Shown here: piece after piece, positions 43,459-52,646 of the stretch | Layout of the letters: each line of letters opens with the position of its first letter | How positions within the stretch are numbered: position 1 is the stretch's first letter | NCBI RefSeq assembly: GCF_000494755.1 | Contig: NC_022657.1 | Location: 6,602,001-6,666,000 of the forward strand | Length of the DNA stretch: 64,000 nt | Reading direction: 5' to 3' | From: Amorphoplanes friuliensis DSM 7358 | GTDB lineage: Bacteria; Actinomycetota; Actinomycetes; Mycobacteriales; Micromonosporaceae | Program-made: the position numbers and the translations under genes | The notes under the pieces: generated by a model | The model's database searches: none | Told to the model about the DNA's origin: nothing | What the model saw: the letters and a program-made list of their open reading frames with translations, nothing else

Positions 43459-44676
43459 CTAGTCTACGGAGCCGAACCAGACCGGTAGCGTCGCCCATCC
43501 GCGCAGCGTGAGCCGGTCACGACGGACCGGTTGCGCCGCCTCGGTGAGCCCCGGGAACCGACGCAGCAGCGCGGGCAGCGCCACCTGCGCCTCGAGCCGG
43601 GCCAGCGGGGCGCCGAGGCAGTAGTGCGCCCCCGCGCCGAAGGACAACGGCGTGTTGCCGGGCCGGTCGGGATCGAACGCGCCCGGGTCCGCGAACCGGC
43701 CCGGATCCCGGTTGGCCGCCCCGAGCAGCAGGATCAGCTCCGAGCCGGCCGGCACCCGTACGCCGTCGATCTCCGTGTCGGCGGTGGCGAACCGCTCGGT
43801 GAGCTGCACCGGCGAGTCGTACCGGAGAATCTCCTCGACGAAGGCCGGCGCCAGCTCCGGGTCCGCGACCAGCCGGTCCTGCAGGTGCGGATGCTGCAGC
43901 AGCAGATGCAGGCCGTTGCCGATCAGGTTGGTGGTGGTCTCGAAACCGGCGACCAGCAGCAGCGCCAGGTTGCCCATCAGCTCCTCGGCGGTGAGCTTGT
44001 CCCCACCGGCGTCGTGGGCCGCAGCGAGAGCGGTGACCAGGTCGTCCTCGGGCTCGGCCCGCCGCAGGGCGATCAGCGAGCTGAAGTAATCCTCCAGCTC
44101 TTTGGCGGCCGAGTGCGCACTGACGGCCTGTTCCTCGGTGAAGCGCACCTCCAGCACGGCGGTGAGCGCCTCCGCCAGCCGCCGGAACTGCCCCCGGTCC
44201 TCCGCCGGCACCCCGAGCAGAGCGCAGATCACGGCGATGGGCAGCGGATACGCAAGATCGGCGATGATGTCGGCCCGCCCGCCCAGCGCCATGTTGTCCA
44301 GCACCTCGTCGACCTGCGCGACGATGACCTCCCGCAGCGCGCTCACCCGCCGCGCGGTGAACACCCCGGACGCGAGCCGGCGCATCCGCGTGTGGTTCGG
44401 TGGGTTCTGCCGCAGCATCGAGTCGACGAAGAGCGCCACACCCTTGTTCTGCCGCCAGTCGGCCCAGCTCGCGTCGAGCAGCTTCGCGTCGTAGACGCTC
44501 ATGCCCGGGTCCCGCAGGATGCGGTCGGCCGCGGCATACCCGGTGACGAAGAACCCACCGCCGTACGCGACGACCGGCCCGTGCGCCCGTAACGCCTCGT
44601 AGGCCGGGAACGGATCACGTCCCGCGTTCGGTGACAGCAGGGCGGTGACCGCGGCGGCGACATCCATGCGGGCCAT
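43459..44676 (-). CDS. Cytochrome P450 (bacterial class I type)
   Basis: The 405-residue protein has the I-helix AGFETTTN, the K-helix EEILR, the substrate-contact PVQLTERFA region and the haem loop FGAGAHYCLGAPLA with ligand Cys353. The length and layout are like CYP105/107-type soluble monooxygenases. The substrate is unknown, and no ferredoxin or biosynthetic cluster lies beside it. ATG 44676 (MARMDVAAAV) has AGGAGA upstream; ATG 44667 is an alternative. It diverges from the esterase-like gene. Confidence 0.93.
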   Translation of the reverse strand: MARMDVAAAVTALLSPNAGRDPFPAYEALRAHGPVVAYGGGFFVTGYAAADRILRDPGMSVYDAKLLDASWADWRQNKGVALFVDSMLRQNPPNHTRMRRLASGVFTARRVSALREVIVAQVDEVLDNMALGGRADIIADLAYPLPIAVICALLGVPAEDRGQFRRLAEALTAVLEVRFTEEQAVSAHSAAKELEDYFSSLIALRRAEPEDDLVTALAAAHDAGGDKLTAEELMGNLALLLVAGFETTTNLIGNGLHLLLQHPHLQDRLVADPELAPAFVEEILRYDSPVQLTERFATADTEIDGVRVPAGSELILLLGAANRDPGRFADPGAFDPDRPGNTPLSFGAGAHYCLGAPLARLEAQVALPALLRRFPGLTEAAQPVRRDRLTLRGWATLPVWFGSVD

Positions 44677-44741
44677 TGTGTCTCGTCTCCTGTCACGTCC
44701 ATGTCGATCACGGTTCACCGTGGTCTTCTACCGTCCGGCCC

Positions 44742-45923
44742 ATGCGACCTGTAACCCGTGCGGCCGGTGCCGGCCTCCTGGTGGCGGCCCTCGGCCTCAT
44801 CGCCACGCCGGCCTCCGCCCACCTGGCCACCACCCCGACCCTGACCGGCTTCGCGTCCCTGCCGGCTCTCACTTTTGTACCCGGAAGCGAACCGTCCGGC
44901 GCCGCCCTCGGCACCGCCCCGGTCAACGGCATCGCGGCGCCCTGGGACGACCAGCCGGTCCAGGGCTTCTCCGGAGTCCTCCCGAACGGCGACGGCACCT
45001 ACGACGTGCTGTCCGACAACGGTTTCGGCAACAAGGCCAACAGCGCCGACTTCCTGCTGCGCATCCACCGCATCGGCCCGGTGCCGCAGACGGGCAAGGT
45101 CGACGTCCTCGGCGGTCTCAACCTCACCGACCCGGACGCGAAGGTCCCGTTCCCCCTCACCCGCACCGACCGCGTCCTGACCGGCTCCGACTTCGACGTC
45201 GAGTCGATCGTCCGCGACCGCGACGGCTCACTGTGGATCGGCGACGAGTTCGGCCCGTGGCTCCTCCACTTCGACCGCGCCGGGCGGCTCCTCACGGCGC
45301 CGATCCCCCTCCCCGACGTCCGCGCCCCGGAGAACCCCGCCGGTACCCCCAACCTCGGCGGCAGCAAGGGCTTCGAAGGCATGGCCCACTCCCCCGACGG
45401 CCGCTACCTGTACCCCCTGCTCGAAGGCACGGTCGCCGGCGACACCCCGGGTGACCTGCGCTTCAACGAGTTCGACGTGCGGCGCGCCGCGTACACCGGC
45501 AAGCGCTGGACCTACCGCCTGGACTCCCCGTCCAACGCCATCGGCGACGCCATCCCCGTCGACGCCAACCGCTTCCTGATCATCGAACGCGACAACAACC
45601 AGGGTGACGCCGCAGCTCTGAAGCGGATCTACCTGGCCGACCGCCGCGACCGCAACCACGACGGCGTCATGGACAAGACGCTGGTGGTGGACCTCCTCGC
45701 CATCGCCAACCCGCGCGGTGTGGGCGGCTTCGGCAAGGTCTTCCGCTTCCCGTTCGTGACCATCGAAGACGTGGCGCTGCTGGACGGCCGCACGATCGCG
45801 GTGCTCAACGACAACAACTTCCCGGGCTCGGCGGGCCGGACGCCGGGTGTCGCCGACAACAACGAGTTCATCACCGTCAAACTCCCGAAGTCCCTCAACC
45901 CCGACCCCCGCGTCCTCCCGTAA
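44742..45923 (+). CDS. Secreted esterase-like phytase-domain protein
   Basis: The 393-residue protein starts with a Sec signal (RAAGAGLLVAALGLIATPASA, likely cleavage after ASA). The remainder fits the phytase-like esterase domain: GFSGVLPNGDGTYDVLSDNGFGNKANS, DFDVESIVRDRDGSLWIGDEFGP, NLGGSKGFEGMAHSPDGRYLYPLLE and FLIIERDNNQG. Repeated acidic loops suggest calcium binding in a propeller. It may hydrolyse phosphate esters outside the cell. ATG 44742 fits the signal. Confidence 0.85.
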   Translation: MRPVTRAAGAGLLVAALGLIATPASAHLATTPTLTGFASLPALTFVPGSEPSGAALGTAPVNGIAAPWDDQPVQGFSGVLPNGDGTYDVLSDNGFGNKANSADFLLRIHRIGPVPQTGKVDVLGGLNLTDPDAKVPFPLTRTDRVLTGSDFDVESIVRDRDGSLWIGDEFGPWLLHFDRAGRLLTAPIPLPDVRAPENPAGTPNLGGSKGFEGMAHSPDGRYLYPLLEGTVAGDTPGDLRFNEFDVRRAAYTGKRWTYRLDSPSNAIGDAIPVDANRFLIIERDNNQGDAAALKRIYLADRRDRNHDGVMDKTLVVDLLAIANPRGVGGFGKVFRFPFVTIEDVALLDGRTIAVLNDNNFPGSAGRTPGVADNNEFITVKLPKSLNPDPRVLP

Positions 45924-45929
45924 CTCCCT

Positions 45930-45967
45930 GCCGGGCTCGGGAGCGGCCCACCGCTCCCGGGCCCGGC
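45930..45967. terminator. Terminator between the esterase-like gene and priA
   Basis: A 17-bp stem with one G-U pair (gccgggctcgggagcgg and its partner) and a 4-base loop lies 7 bases after the esterase-like stop and 43 bases from the convergent priA stop. It can serve both strands. Confidence 0.82.
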
Positions 45968-46010
45968 TTCCCCACCTTCACGGCCGGCGCGGCCTCCGCG
46001 GGCGATTCCG

Positions 46011-48521
46011 TCAGAGGAGTTCGGCGGGGTCGATCTGGATGCGGACCGGGAGCGCCGACTTCTTCACGCTGCGGACCGCCGCGGCCTCGTGCAGCAGGCG
46101 GGCCAGCTCGGCGGCACGGCCGCGCGACACGCGCAGCAGCATGCGTTCCTGCTCCTCCTGGGCCGGGACCGGCCCGAGCACCTCGACCTCCTCGGGCAGC
46201 CGGGCCGCGTCCAGAAATTCCGCCACCGCCTCGGCCGTGCCGGTCAGGCTGGCCATCCGGGCCGCGGGCGGGAACCCCAGCTCTCGACGTTCGGCCAGCT
46301 CACGGGCGGCGAACCAGCCCGGATCCCAGCGCAGCAACGCCTGCACCGGCGCCAGCGAACCGTCCGCGACCACCACGACGCGCCCACCGGCGGGCCCGGG
46401 CTTGGCCAGGGCAGCAGCCGACAGCCAGCGCCGCATCGTCTCCTCCGCCGCCCGCAGATTCGCCCGCGACAGCAGCGCCCACGTGTCGAGCAGCAGCACC
46501 GCGCCGTAGCCACCCTCGGCCACCGGCTCCGCCCCCGGCGTCGCGACGATCAGCGAAGCCTCCCCGGGAACGGTGTCGAGAATCTCGTCCCGCCCGGACG
46601 TCCGCACCGGCACACCGGGGAACGCCCGGCCGAGCTCCTCCGCGGTCCGCCGCGCCCCGGTGATCGAGGCCCGCAGCCGCCGCCCGCCGCAGGCCGGGCA
46701 CGCATAGTCGGCCGCGGCCCGCCCGCACCAGTGACAGGCCGGCACGTCCCGCGAACCGGCCAGCCCGAGCGGCCCCGAACAGTGCGGGCACCGCGCCGGC
46801 GTGCGGCACTCGGCGCAGGCGGTCGACGGCAGATAACCCCGGCGTGGCACCTGCACCAGGACCGGCGCCCCGGCCTGCAACGCCCCGCGAGCGGCCTGCC
46901 AGGCCAAACTCGGCAACCGCGCGGTGACGGCCCCGGGATCCCGCGCCAGCTGCGGATCATCCCCGGTCGGCGCGATCAGCGGACTCCGCGCCCGCAACGT
47001 GTCCCGGTTGGCGACGATCTCCTTCGCCCACCCGGTCTCCAACAGCAACTGCGCTTCCCCGGTACGCGCAAAGCCCGCCACAAGCGCAGCACAACCCGCC
47101 AGCTGAGCCCGCGTGAGCAACACGTCCCGCGCATGCGGATAGGGCGCCCGCGGCTCGGCGTGCAGGTCGTCCCCGTCGTCCCAGATGACCACGAGCCCCA
47201 GGTCGGCGACGGGCGCGAACATCGCCGCCCGCGTCCCGGCCACCACGGAAACCCGATGCCGGCTGGCCGCAAGAAACCGCCTGTACCGCTCGGCCGGCCC
47301 GGCCGCGGCATTCAGCGCCACGTGCCGCCCGTCCCCGAGCACCTTGCTCAGCGCCCGATCCACCCGTTCGAGATCACGCGCGTCGGCCACCACGATGACC
47401 ACACCCCGCCCACCCCGGACAGTCGCCCCTGCGGCCTCAGCGATCCGCGCCGGCCAGTCCTCACCGGGCAACGCCGACCACACCGCCCGAGCAGCCCGCC
47501 CCTCCCCGAGCGCATGCAAAAAGGCGTCCCCGGTGGGATAGATCCCCCACCCGTGCTGAACCGCCGTTTCCGCCGACCCGGCGTTCGGGGACGGTTCGGC
47601 GCTCCGCCCCTCCAGCGAGCCGGCCCCAGCCGCTGCGCCAAGACCAGCGTCTGGTTCCGCCAGCTCACCCGTCGCGGGATCTGCCTCGGTTCCGGACGGC
47701 GGCGCGCTCACCCCGACCGGCGATGGCTGTCCTGACCTCTCCTGCCGCTCCGAGTCCTCCGTCGCCCTGCAAAGGTCTTCGCCGCCGCTTGCGTCAGGCG
47801 CGCCTTCAGTCGAATTGTCGAGGCCACTGAAATCAGCCCCGGCGCCGGACAATTCGCCCGGAACGCCGCCGTTCGTGGCCGACACCGGTGGAGGCAGGCC
47901 GTTGACCGGCGCATCCTCCACGCCATCACCGGGCTCGCGAAGGCCCAACTTCACCGATGTCGGGCCTTCGCGGTCGGCCGCGGGGACCGAAACCCGGGAA
48001 GGCTCATCCCCCGGATCGGCGACGTCGGATGCGGACCCGGGTGAGCTGATCGCGCCAGGCTCCCCGGGATCATCCTGCGGTGCCGTCACCACGGACGCGG
48101 GGGAGGCGACGGCGGGCTGGGCCTGTGATTCGACGCGGGCGTGGCGGGGCGGGACGGCCAGTCGGAGGACGTCCGACAAATTGCCGGCGTACCGGTCGGC
48201 GACCGCCCGGGCCAGACGGGCCACCTCGGGGTCGAGGATGCGTTCCGGGGAGACGACCTTGTCGAGGTAGGCGAGTTTTCCGCCGTGCGGGCTCGACTCC
48301 ACCCGTTCGAGGAGGAAACCGTTGACCAGCTGGCCCGCGAAACGGACCTTGACGCGAACGCCCGGCTGGGCCGCCTCGTCGTCGGCGACCGACACGAGGT
48401 AGTCGAAGGGACGGTCGAGGTGGGCGAGCGGGACCTCGACACTCACGCGGGCGATCGGCAGCCGGGCCGCGGGTTCGCGGTCGGGTTTTGGCTTCGCCGC
48501 CTTCGCCGCCTTCACCCGCAC
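46011..48521 (-). CDS. priA: Primosome assembly protein PriA, helicase-degenerate, with large insert
   Basis: The roughly 836-residue protein has the PriA DNA-binding start (RVSVEVPLAHLDRPFDYLV), a degenerate helicase core and paired zinc clusters (CAECRTPARCPHC; CHWCG; CPACGG). The ATPase motifs are gone: no Walker A lysine and IWDDGDD replaces the DEAH-type box, as known for actinobacterial PriA. Residues about 128-320 form an acidic Ser/Gly/Pro/Asp-rich insert between the N-terminal and helicase-like domains. The start is uncertain: GTG 48521 or 48515 follow the metK terminator; the frame is open further upstream but through that hairpin. Confidence 0.88.
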   Translation of the reverse strand: MRVKAAKAAKPKPDREPAARLPIARVSVEVPLAHLDRPFDYLVSVADDEAAQPGVRVKVRFAGQLVNGFLLERVESSPHGGKLAYLDKVVSPERILDPEVARLARAVADRYAGNLSDVLRLAVPPRHARVESQAQPAVASPASVVTAPQDDPGEPGAISSPGSASDVADPGDEPSRVSVPAADREGPTSVKLGLREPGDGVEDAPVNGLPPPVSATNGGVPGELSGAGADFSGLDNSTEGAPDASGGEDLCRATEDSERQERSGQPSPVGVSAPPSGTEADPATGELAEPDAGLGAAAGAGSLEGRSAEPSPNAGSAETAVQHGWGIYPTGDAFLHALGEGRAARAVWSALPGEDWPARIAEAAGATVRGGRGVVIVVADARDLERVDRALSKVLGDGRHVALNAAAGPAERYRRFLAASRHRVSVVAGTRAAMFAPVADLGLVVIWDDGDDLHAEPRAPYPHARDVLLTRAQLAGCAALVAGFARTGEAQLLLETGWAKEIVANRDTLRARSPLIAPTGDDPQLARDPGAVTARLPSLAWQAARGALQAGAPVLVQVPRRGYLPSTACAECRTPARCPHCSGPLGLAGSRDVPACHWCGRAAADYACPACGGRRLRASITGARRTAEELGRAFPGVPVRTSGRDEILDTVPGEASLIVATPGAEPVAEGGYGAVLLLDTWALLSRANLRAAEETMRRWLSAAALAKPGPAGGRVVVVADGSLAPVQALLRWDPGWFAARELAERRELGFPPAARMASLTGTAEAVAEFLDAARLPEEVEVLGPVPAQEEQERMLLRVSRGRAAELARLLHEAAAVRSVKKSALPVRIQIDPAELL

Positions 48522-48561
48522 ATTCTGGCGCGCGGGTACGACATCTTCTCCGGAGAACAGG

Positions 48562-48593
48562 ACGGGTGCCTCGACCGAGGTCGAGGCACCCGT
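48562..48593 (-). terminator. metK terminator
   Basis: A perfect 15-bp stem (acgggtgcctcgacc and complement, 2-base loop) begins 17 bases after the metK stop. It separates metK from priA and makes any priA start upstream of about 48,560 unlikely. Confidence 0.85.
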
Positions 48594-48610
48594 TCCCGGC
48601 GTCACCAAGT

Positions 48611-49801
48611 TCAGGCCGCGGCGGACTTCAGGTCCTGGGCGCGGTCCGTGTTCTCCCAGAGCAGGTCGGGGAGCTCGCGGCCGAAGTGGCCGTAGGCCGC
48701 CGTCTGCTGGTAGATCGGGCGCATCAGGTCGAGGTCACGGATGATCGCGGCCGGGCGGAGGTCGAAGACGGCGTTGATGGCCTTCTCGATGCGCTCCACC
48801 GGGACGTTCTCGGTGCCGAAGGTCTCGACGAAGAGGCTGACCGGGTGGGCCTTGCCGATCGCGTACGCGACCTGGGTCTCACAGCGCTCGGCGAGGCCGG
48901 CGGCGACGACGTTCTTCGCCACCCAGCGCATCGCGTACGCCGCGGAGCGGTCCACCTTGGACGGGTCCTTGCCGGAGAAGGCGCCGCCGCCGTGCCGGGC
49001 GTACCCGCCGTAGGTGTCCACGATGATCTTGCGGCCGGTGAGGCCGGCGTCGCCCATCGGGCCGCCGATCTCGAAGCGGCCGGTGGGGTTGACCAGGAGG
49101 CGGTAGTTGTCCGTGTCGATGCCGAGGCCCTCGAGCTCGGGGGCGATGACGTGCTCGCGGACGTCGGGGGTCAGCAGCGACTCGAGGGAGATGTCGGCGG
49201 CGTGCTGCGACGACACGACGACGGTGTCGAGGCGGACCGGGCGCAGGCCGTCGTACTCGATGGTGACCTGGGTCTTGCCGTCCGGGCGCAGGTACGGGAT
49301 GGTGCCGTCCTTGCGGGCCGCGGAGAGCCGGCGGGCCAGGCGGTGCGCGAGGGCGATCGGCAGCGGCATGAGCTCCGGGGTCTCGGAGCAGGCGAAGCCG
49401 AACATCATGCCCTGGTCGCCGGCGCCCTGGGCGTCGAGGACGTGCTCGGAGTTGCCTTCGCGCAGCTCGACCGCGCTGTCCACACCCTGGGCGATGTCGG
49501 GCGACTGCGAGCCGATCGACACACTGACGCCGCAGGACGCGCCGTCGAAGCCCTTCTTGGACGAGTCGTAACCGATGCCGAGGATCGTCTCGCGGACGAT
49601 GCTGGGGATGTCCGCGTACGCCTGGGTGGTCACCTCGCCGGCGACGTGCACCTGGCCGGTCGTGATCAGCGTCTCCACCGCCACGCGGCTGCGGGGGTCC
49701 TGGGTCAGCAGGGCGTCGAGAATACCGTCGCTGATCTGGTCAGCGATCTTGTCCGGGTGGCCTTCCGTGACCGACTCGGAGGTGAACAGGCGGCGTGCCA
49801 C
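48611..49801 (-). CDS. metK: S-adenosylmethionine synthetase
   Basis: The 396-residue enzyme starts at GTG 49801 (ARRLFTSESVTEGHPDKIAD) with GAGGAG 6 bases upstream. It shows GAGDQGMMFGFA for ATP binding, GGPMGDAGLTGRKIIVDTYGG and GGGAFSGKDPSKVDRSAAY for methionine and the phosphate tunnel. It makes SAM from ATP and methionine. TACACT (minus strand, 49841-49846) is a possible -10 box; no clear -35 was found. Confidence 0.97.
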   Translation of the reverse strand: MARRLFTSESVTEGHPDKIADQISDGILDALLTQDPRSRVAVETLITTGQVHVAGEVTTQAYADIPSIVRETILGIGYDSSKKGFDGASCGVSVSIGSQSPDIAQGVDSAVELREGNSEHVLDAQGAGDQGMMFGFACSETPELMPLPIALAHRLARRLSAARKDGTIPYLRPDGKTQVTIEYDGLRPVRLDTVVVSSQHAADISLESLLTPDVREHVIAPELEGLGIDTDNYRLLVNPTGRFEIGGPMGDAGLTGRKIIVDTYGGYARHGGGAFSGKDPSKVDRSAAYAMRWVAKNVVAAGLAERCETQVAYAIGKAHPVSLFVETFGTENVPVERIEKAINAVFDLRPAAIIRDLDLMRPIYQQTAAYGHFGRELPDLLWENTDRAQDLKSAAA

Positions 49802-49878
49802 GGTGCTCCTCAGAATTTTGTCGAAGTTTCGTTCGGCGGCAGTGTAGTCACCGCCGCTGGGGGGACGCTGAAGCGGTC

Positions 49879-51102
49879 TCAGACCGTCCCAGCCGCGCCG
49901 ACCTGCGGATCGAGGCGGGTGACCACCTGATCCCATATCGCATCCGACACATCGTCTTTGGGGAGTTCGCCGAGGGCGGTGGTGGTGCCGTCGGCGCCCA
50001 GGATGGTGACCGTGTTGTGGTCGGCGCCGAAGACGAGGTCGACACCCACCTCGTTAACGACGATGAGGTCCGCGCGTTTCTTCACCAGTTTGCCCCGGGC
50101 GTTCTCGAGGGCGTCGTGGGTCTCGGCCGCGAACGCGACGAGCAGCTGACCTGGGCGTTTGGCCGCGCCCAGTTCGGCGGCGATGTCCGGGTTGGTGACG
50201 AGTTCGATCGTGGGCGCCGTACCCTCGTCGCTCTTTTTGATCTTTTGTCCGGCGACCGTGGCGGGCCGGAAGTCGGCCGGGGCGGCGGCCATCACCACGA
50301 CGTCGGCGCCGCCGGCAGCCTCCACCGTGGCCTTGCGCAGCTCCTCGGTCGTGCCGACACGGACCACGTCGGCGCCGGCCGGATCGGTGAGAGTGACGTT
50401 CGCCGCAACCAGAGTGACGCGCGCTCCCCGAGCCACCGCGGCGCGGGCCAGGGCGTAACCCTGCTTGCCGGAGGAACGGTTGCCGAGGAAGCGGACCGGG
50501 TCGAGCGGTTCCCGGGTCCCACCTGCGGTGACGACGACGTGCCGGCCGGCCAGGTCGGCCTCGGCGGTGGCACCGCGGCGCAGGATCCGCAGGACGGCCG
50601 CGAAGATCTGGGCGGGGTCGGGCAGCCGCCCCTTGCCGGTGTCGGCGCCCGTGAGCCTGCCCACAGCGGGCTCGATCACGATTGCGCCACGGCTTCGCAG
50701 GGTCGCCACGTTCGCCTGGGTTGCGGGGTTTTCCCACATCTCGGTGTGCATCGCGGGAGCGAAGACGACCGGGCACGTCGCGGTCAGCAGCGTGTTGGTG
50801 AGCAGGTCGTCGGCGATGCCGTGGGCGGCCTTGGCGAGCATGTCGGCGGTGGCGGGCGCGACCACGACGAGGTCGGCGTGCCGGCCGATGCGCACGTGCG
50901 GCACCTCGTGGGCGTCGTCCCAGACCTCGGTGGCGACCGGGCGGCCCGACAGCGCCGCCCAGGTCGGCGCACCGACGAACTTGAGCGCCGACGCGGTCGG
51001 CACGACGCGGACGCCGTGACCCGATTCGGTGAACAGCCTCAGCAGCTCACAGGCCTTGTAGGCGGCGATGCCGCCGCAGACGCCGAGCACTACCTCGGGC
51101 AT
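49879..51102 (-). CDS. coaBC: Bifunctional phosphopantothenoylcysteine decarboxylase/synthetase
   Basis: The 407-residue fusion has a CoaC flavoprotein half (VLGVCGGIAAYKACELLR, VVAPATADMLAKAAHG, PAMHTEMWENPATQ with catalytic His/Asn) and a CoaB half from about residue 190 (HVVVTAGGTREPLDPVRFLGNRSSGKQG, AAPADFRP, KIKK). It performs two successive steps of coenzyme A synthesis. ATG 51102 lies 26 bases after a terminator, so it probably has its own promoter. Confidence 0.96.
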   Translation of the reverse strand: MPEVVLGVCGGIAAYKACELLRLFTESGHGVRVVPTASALKFVGAPTWAALSGRPVATEVWDDAHEVPHVRIGRHADLVVVAPATADMLAKAAHGIADDLLTNTLLTATCPVVFAPAMHTEMWENPATQANVATLRSRGAIVIEPAVGRLTGADTGKGRLPDPAQIFAAVLRILRRGATAEADLAGRHVVVTAGGTREPLDPVRFLGNRSSGKQGYALARAAVARGARVTLVAANVTLTDPAGADVVRVGTTEELRKATVEAAGGADVVVMAAAPADFRPATVAGQKIKKSDEGTAPTIELVTNPDIAAELGAAKRPGQLLVAFAAETHDALENARGKLVKKRADLIVVNEVGVDLVFGADHNTVTILGADGTTTALGELPKDDVSDAIWDQVVTRLDPQVGAAGTV

Positions 51103-51127
51103 CAGCACACTCCCGGTATACGAAGAA

Positions 51128-51152
51128 CCCGCGCCCGCACTGCGGACGCGGG
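51128..51152 (-). terminator. Terminator between rpoZ and coaBC
   Basis: On the minus strand an 11-bp stem with one U-G pair (cccgcgtccgc and partner, loop agt) is followed by ttcttcg. It starts 18 bases beyond the rpoZ stop and probably ends the mihF-gmk-rpoZ transcript. Confidence 0.75.
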
Positions 51153-51169
51153 CACCTGCTGGCACTCGA

Positions 51170-51433
51170 TCAGGGGTTGTCGGTCGCCTCGGCGGTCAGC
51201 AGACCGGCGTTGATCTCACGCATCGCGATGGAGAGCGGCTTCTCCTGCGGCGTGGTCTCGACGAGGGGGCCGACATACTCCAGGAGGCCCTCACCGAGCT
51301 GGCTGTAGTAGGCGTTGACCTGGCGGGCGCGCTTGGCCGCGAAGATCACCAGCGAGTACTTCGACGAGGTCTTGTCGAGCAGCTCGTCGATCGGCGGGTT
51401 GGTGATGCCTTCGGGGTTCGCGATGGTTCCCAC
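51170..51433 (-). CDS. rpoZ: RNA polymerase omega subunit
   Basis: The 87-residue protein contains the omega core ITNPPIDELLDKTSSKYSLVIFAAKRARQVNAYY and the C-terminal KPLSIAMREINAGLL. It assists folding and assembly of beta-prime. It starts at GTG 51433, 77 bases after gmk, in the conserved mihF-gmk-rpoZ-coaBC order. Confidence 0.97.
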   Translation of the reverse strand: MGTIANPEGITNPPIDELLDKTSSKYSLVIFAAKRARQVNAYYSQLGEGLLEYVGPLVETTPQEKPLSIAMREINAGLLTAEATDNP

Positions 51434-51510
51434 AGTGATGTACGTCCTTAATTCTCAGCGCCGGATGTCTTGGCCGGTTGTCTCGCGTTCGGGTTCGGAT
51501 GCTCCCGCGT

Positions 51511-52119
51511 TCAGGCGCCGGGCTGCGGCTGAGCGGGCGTCAGAAACGACGAACCGAGCAATCCTACCAGCTCATCGGCCGCCCGCTCGACGAAGTCGTT
51601 GACCACGGTGCGGTCGAACTCCTTCTCGTGGGCGAGCTCCTCATCGGCGTGCTCGAGGCGGCGCCGGATGGTTTCCTCGTCGTCGGTGCCGCGGCCGATC
51701 AGCCGGCGCTTGAGCTCCTCGACGCTGGGCGGTGCCAGGAAGATCAGCTGAGCGTCGGGCATCGTGGCCCGCACCTGCCGGGCGCCCTGCAGATCGATCT
51801 TCAGCAGGACCGGGCGGCCCTGTTGCAGCCAGCCCTCGACCTGGGCCCGCGGGGTGCCGTAGAGGTTTCCCGCGAACTCCGCCCACTCGAGCAGCTGATC
51901 GCCGTCGATAAGGCGTTGGAACTCCGAACGGGTGACGAAGTGGTAGTGCTCTTGGTCGGTCTCGTAGTCGCGCTTCTTGCGGGTTGTCACCGACACCGAC
52001 AGCTTGATCCATGGCGAGCGCGCCCGGATCAGCTCGATCACGCTGTCCTTGCCCACCCCCGAAGGGCCGGACAGGACGGTGAGTCGGGCTGCCGGGCGCG
52101 CGTCGTCATCCATGCTCAC
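51511..52119 (-). CDS. gmk: Guanylate kinase
   Basis: The 202-residue kinase has the P-loop LSGPSGVGKDSVI, GMP-binding SVSVTTRKKRDYETDQEHYHFV and lid segment LIGRGTDDEETIRRRLEHADEEL. It converts GMP to GDP. GTG 52119 has AGGA upstream; ATG 52113 two codons later is possible. It follows mihF by 26 bases. Confidence 0.96.
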   Translation of the reverse strand: MSMDDDARPAARLTVLSGPSGVGKDSVIELIRARSPWIKLSVSVTTRKKRDYETDQEHYHFVTRSEFQRLIDGDQLLEWAEFAGNLYGTPRAQVEGWLQQGRPVLLKIDLQGARQVRATMPDAQLIFLAPPSVEELKRRLIGRGTDDEETIRRRLEHADEELAHEKEFDRTVVNDFVERAADELVGLLGSSFLTPAQPQPGA

Positions 52120-52145
52120 GGCTCATTCCTACACGAGCCGATGAG

Positions 52146-52463
52146 TCAGTTCGCAGCGAACTCCCCCAGGAGGGCCTTACGCTGCTGCTCGCCGAGGCCA
52201 CGAAGACGGCGGCTGTCGGCGATCTTGAGCTTCTCCATGATCTGGGTGGCCCGGATCTTGCCGATGCCCGGCAGCGCCTGGAGCACGGCCGAAACCTTCA
52301 GCTTGCCGACGACGTCGTCGCCTTCCGCCCGGTCGAGCACGGCGGCGAGGGTGGTCTTGCCCTGCTTGAGCTGATCCTTCAGCTCTGCACGGGCCTTACG
52401 AATCTCCGCAGCCTTCTCCAGCGCGGCAGCGCGCTGTTCGGGGCTCAGTGACGGGAGCGGCAC
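52146..52463 (-). CDS. mihF: Actinobacterial integration host factor
   Basis: The 105-residue basic protein matches actinobacterial IHF: a long N-terminal helix (LSPEQRAAALEKAAEIRKARAELKDQLKQG) and a helix-two-turn-helix DNA-binding part (VSAVLQALPGIGKIRATQIMEKLKI, SRRLRGLGEQQRKALL). It is unrelated to proteobacterial IHF and binds DNA without sequence preference. It starts at GTG 52463 with AGGAG 7 bases upstream. Confidence 0.96.
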   Translation of the reverse strand: MPLPSLSPEQRAAALEKAAEIRKARAELKDQLKQGKTTLAAVLDRAEGDDVVGKLKVSAVLQALPGIGKIRATQIMEKLKIADSRRLRGLGEQQRKALLGEFAAN

Positions 52464-52526
52464 CAGTTCTCCTCAGGTCCCTATCGCACCGGTAGTCCAA
52501 TACCGGCACTCTGTGAAACGTGGTGT

Positions 52527-52613
52527 GCCAGGGAACCAAAGGGGCATGTGGTTCCTGGCGCCGGGAAAACTAGCGGTCAATGGCGGTTTCGGCAACGTGG
52601 GGGTACCCCCCAC
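52527..52613 (-). terminator. Hairpins downstream of pyrF (probable operon terminator)
   Basis: Two stems lie between pyrF and mihF: gtggggg-ta-cccccac-like palindrome at 52597-52613 and an 11-bp stem with a 1-base bulge at 52527-52559 (gccagg-aacca on the minus strand, loop about 10). The second is trailed by acaccacgtttcac. They should end the pyrimidine operon and leave mihF with its own promoter, which I could not pinpoint. Confidence 0.6.
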
Positions 52614-52646
52614 CCGACCTCGGGCAGGCCTGGTAAGCAGGCCGTT

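Noticed and set aside
43459..45923. Biosynthetic gene cluster signalled by the P450
   Set aside because: No synthase, tailoring partner or ferredoxin gene is nearby; the neighbours are housekeeping genes.
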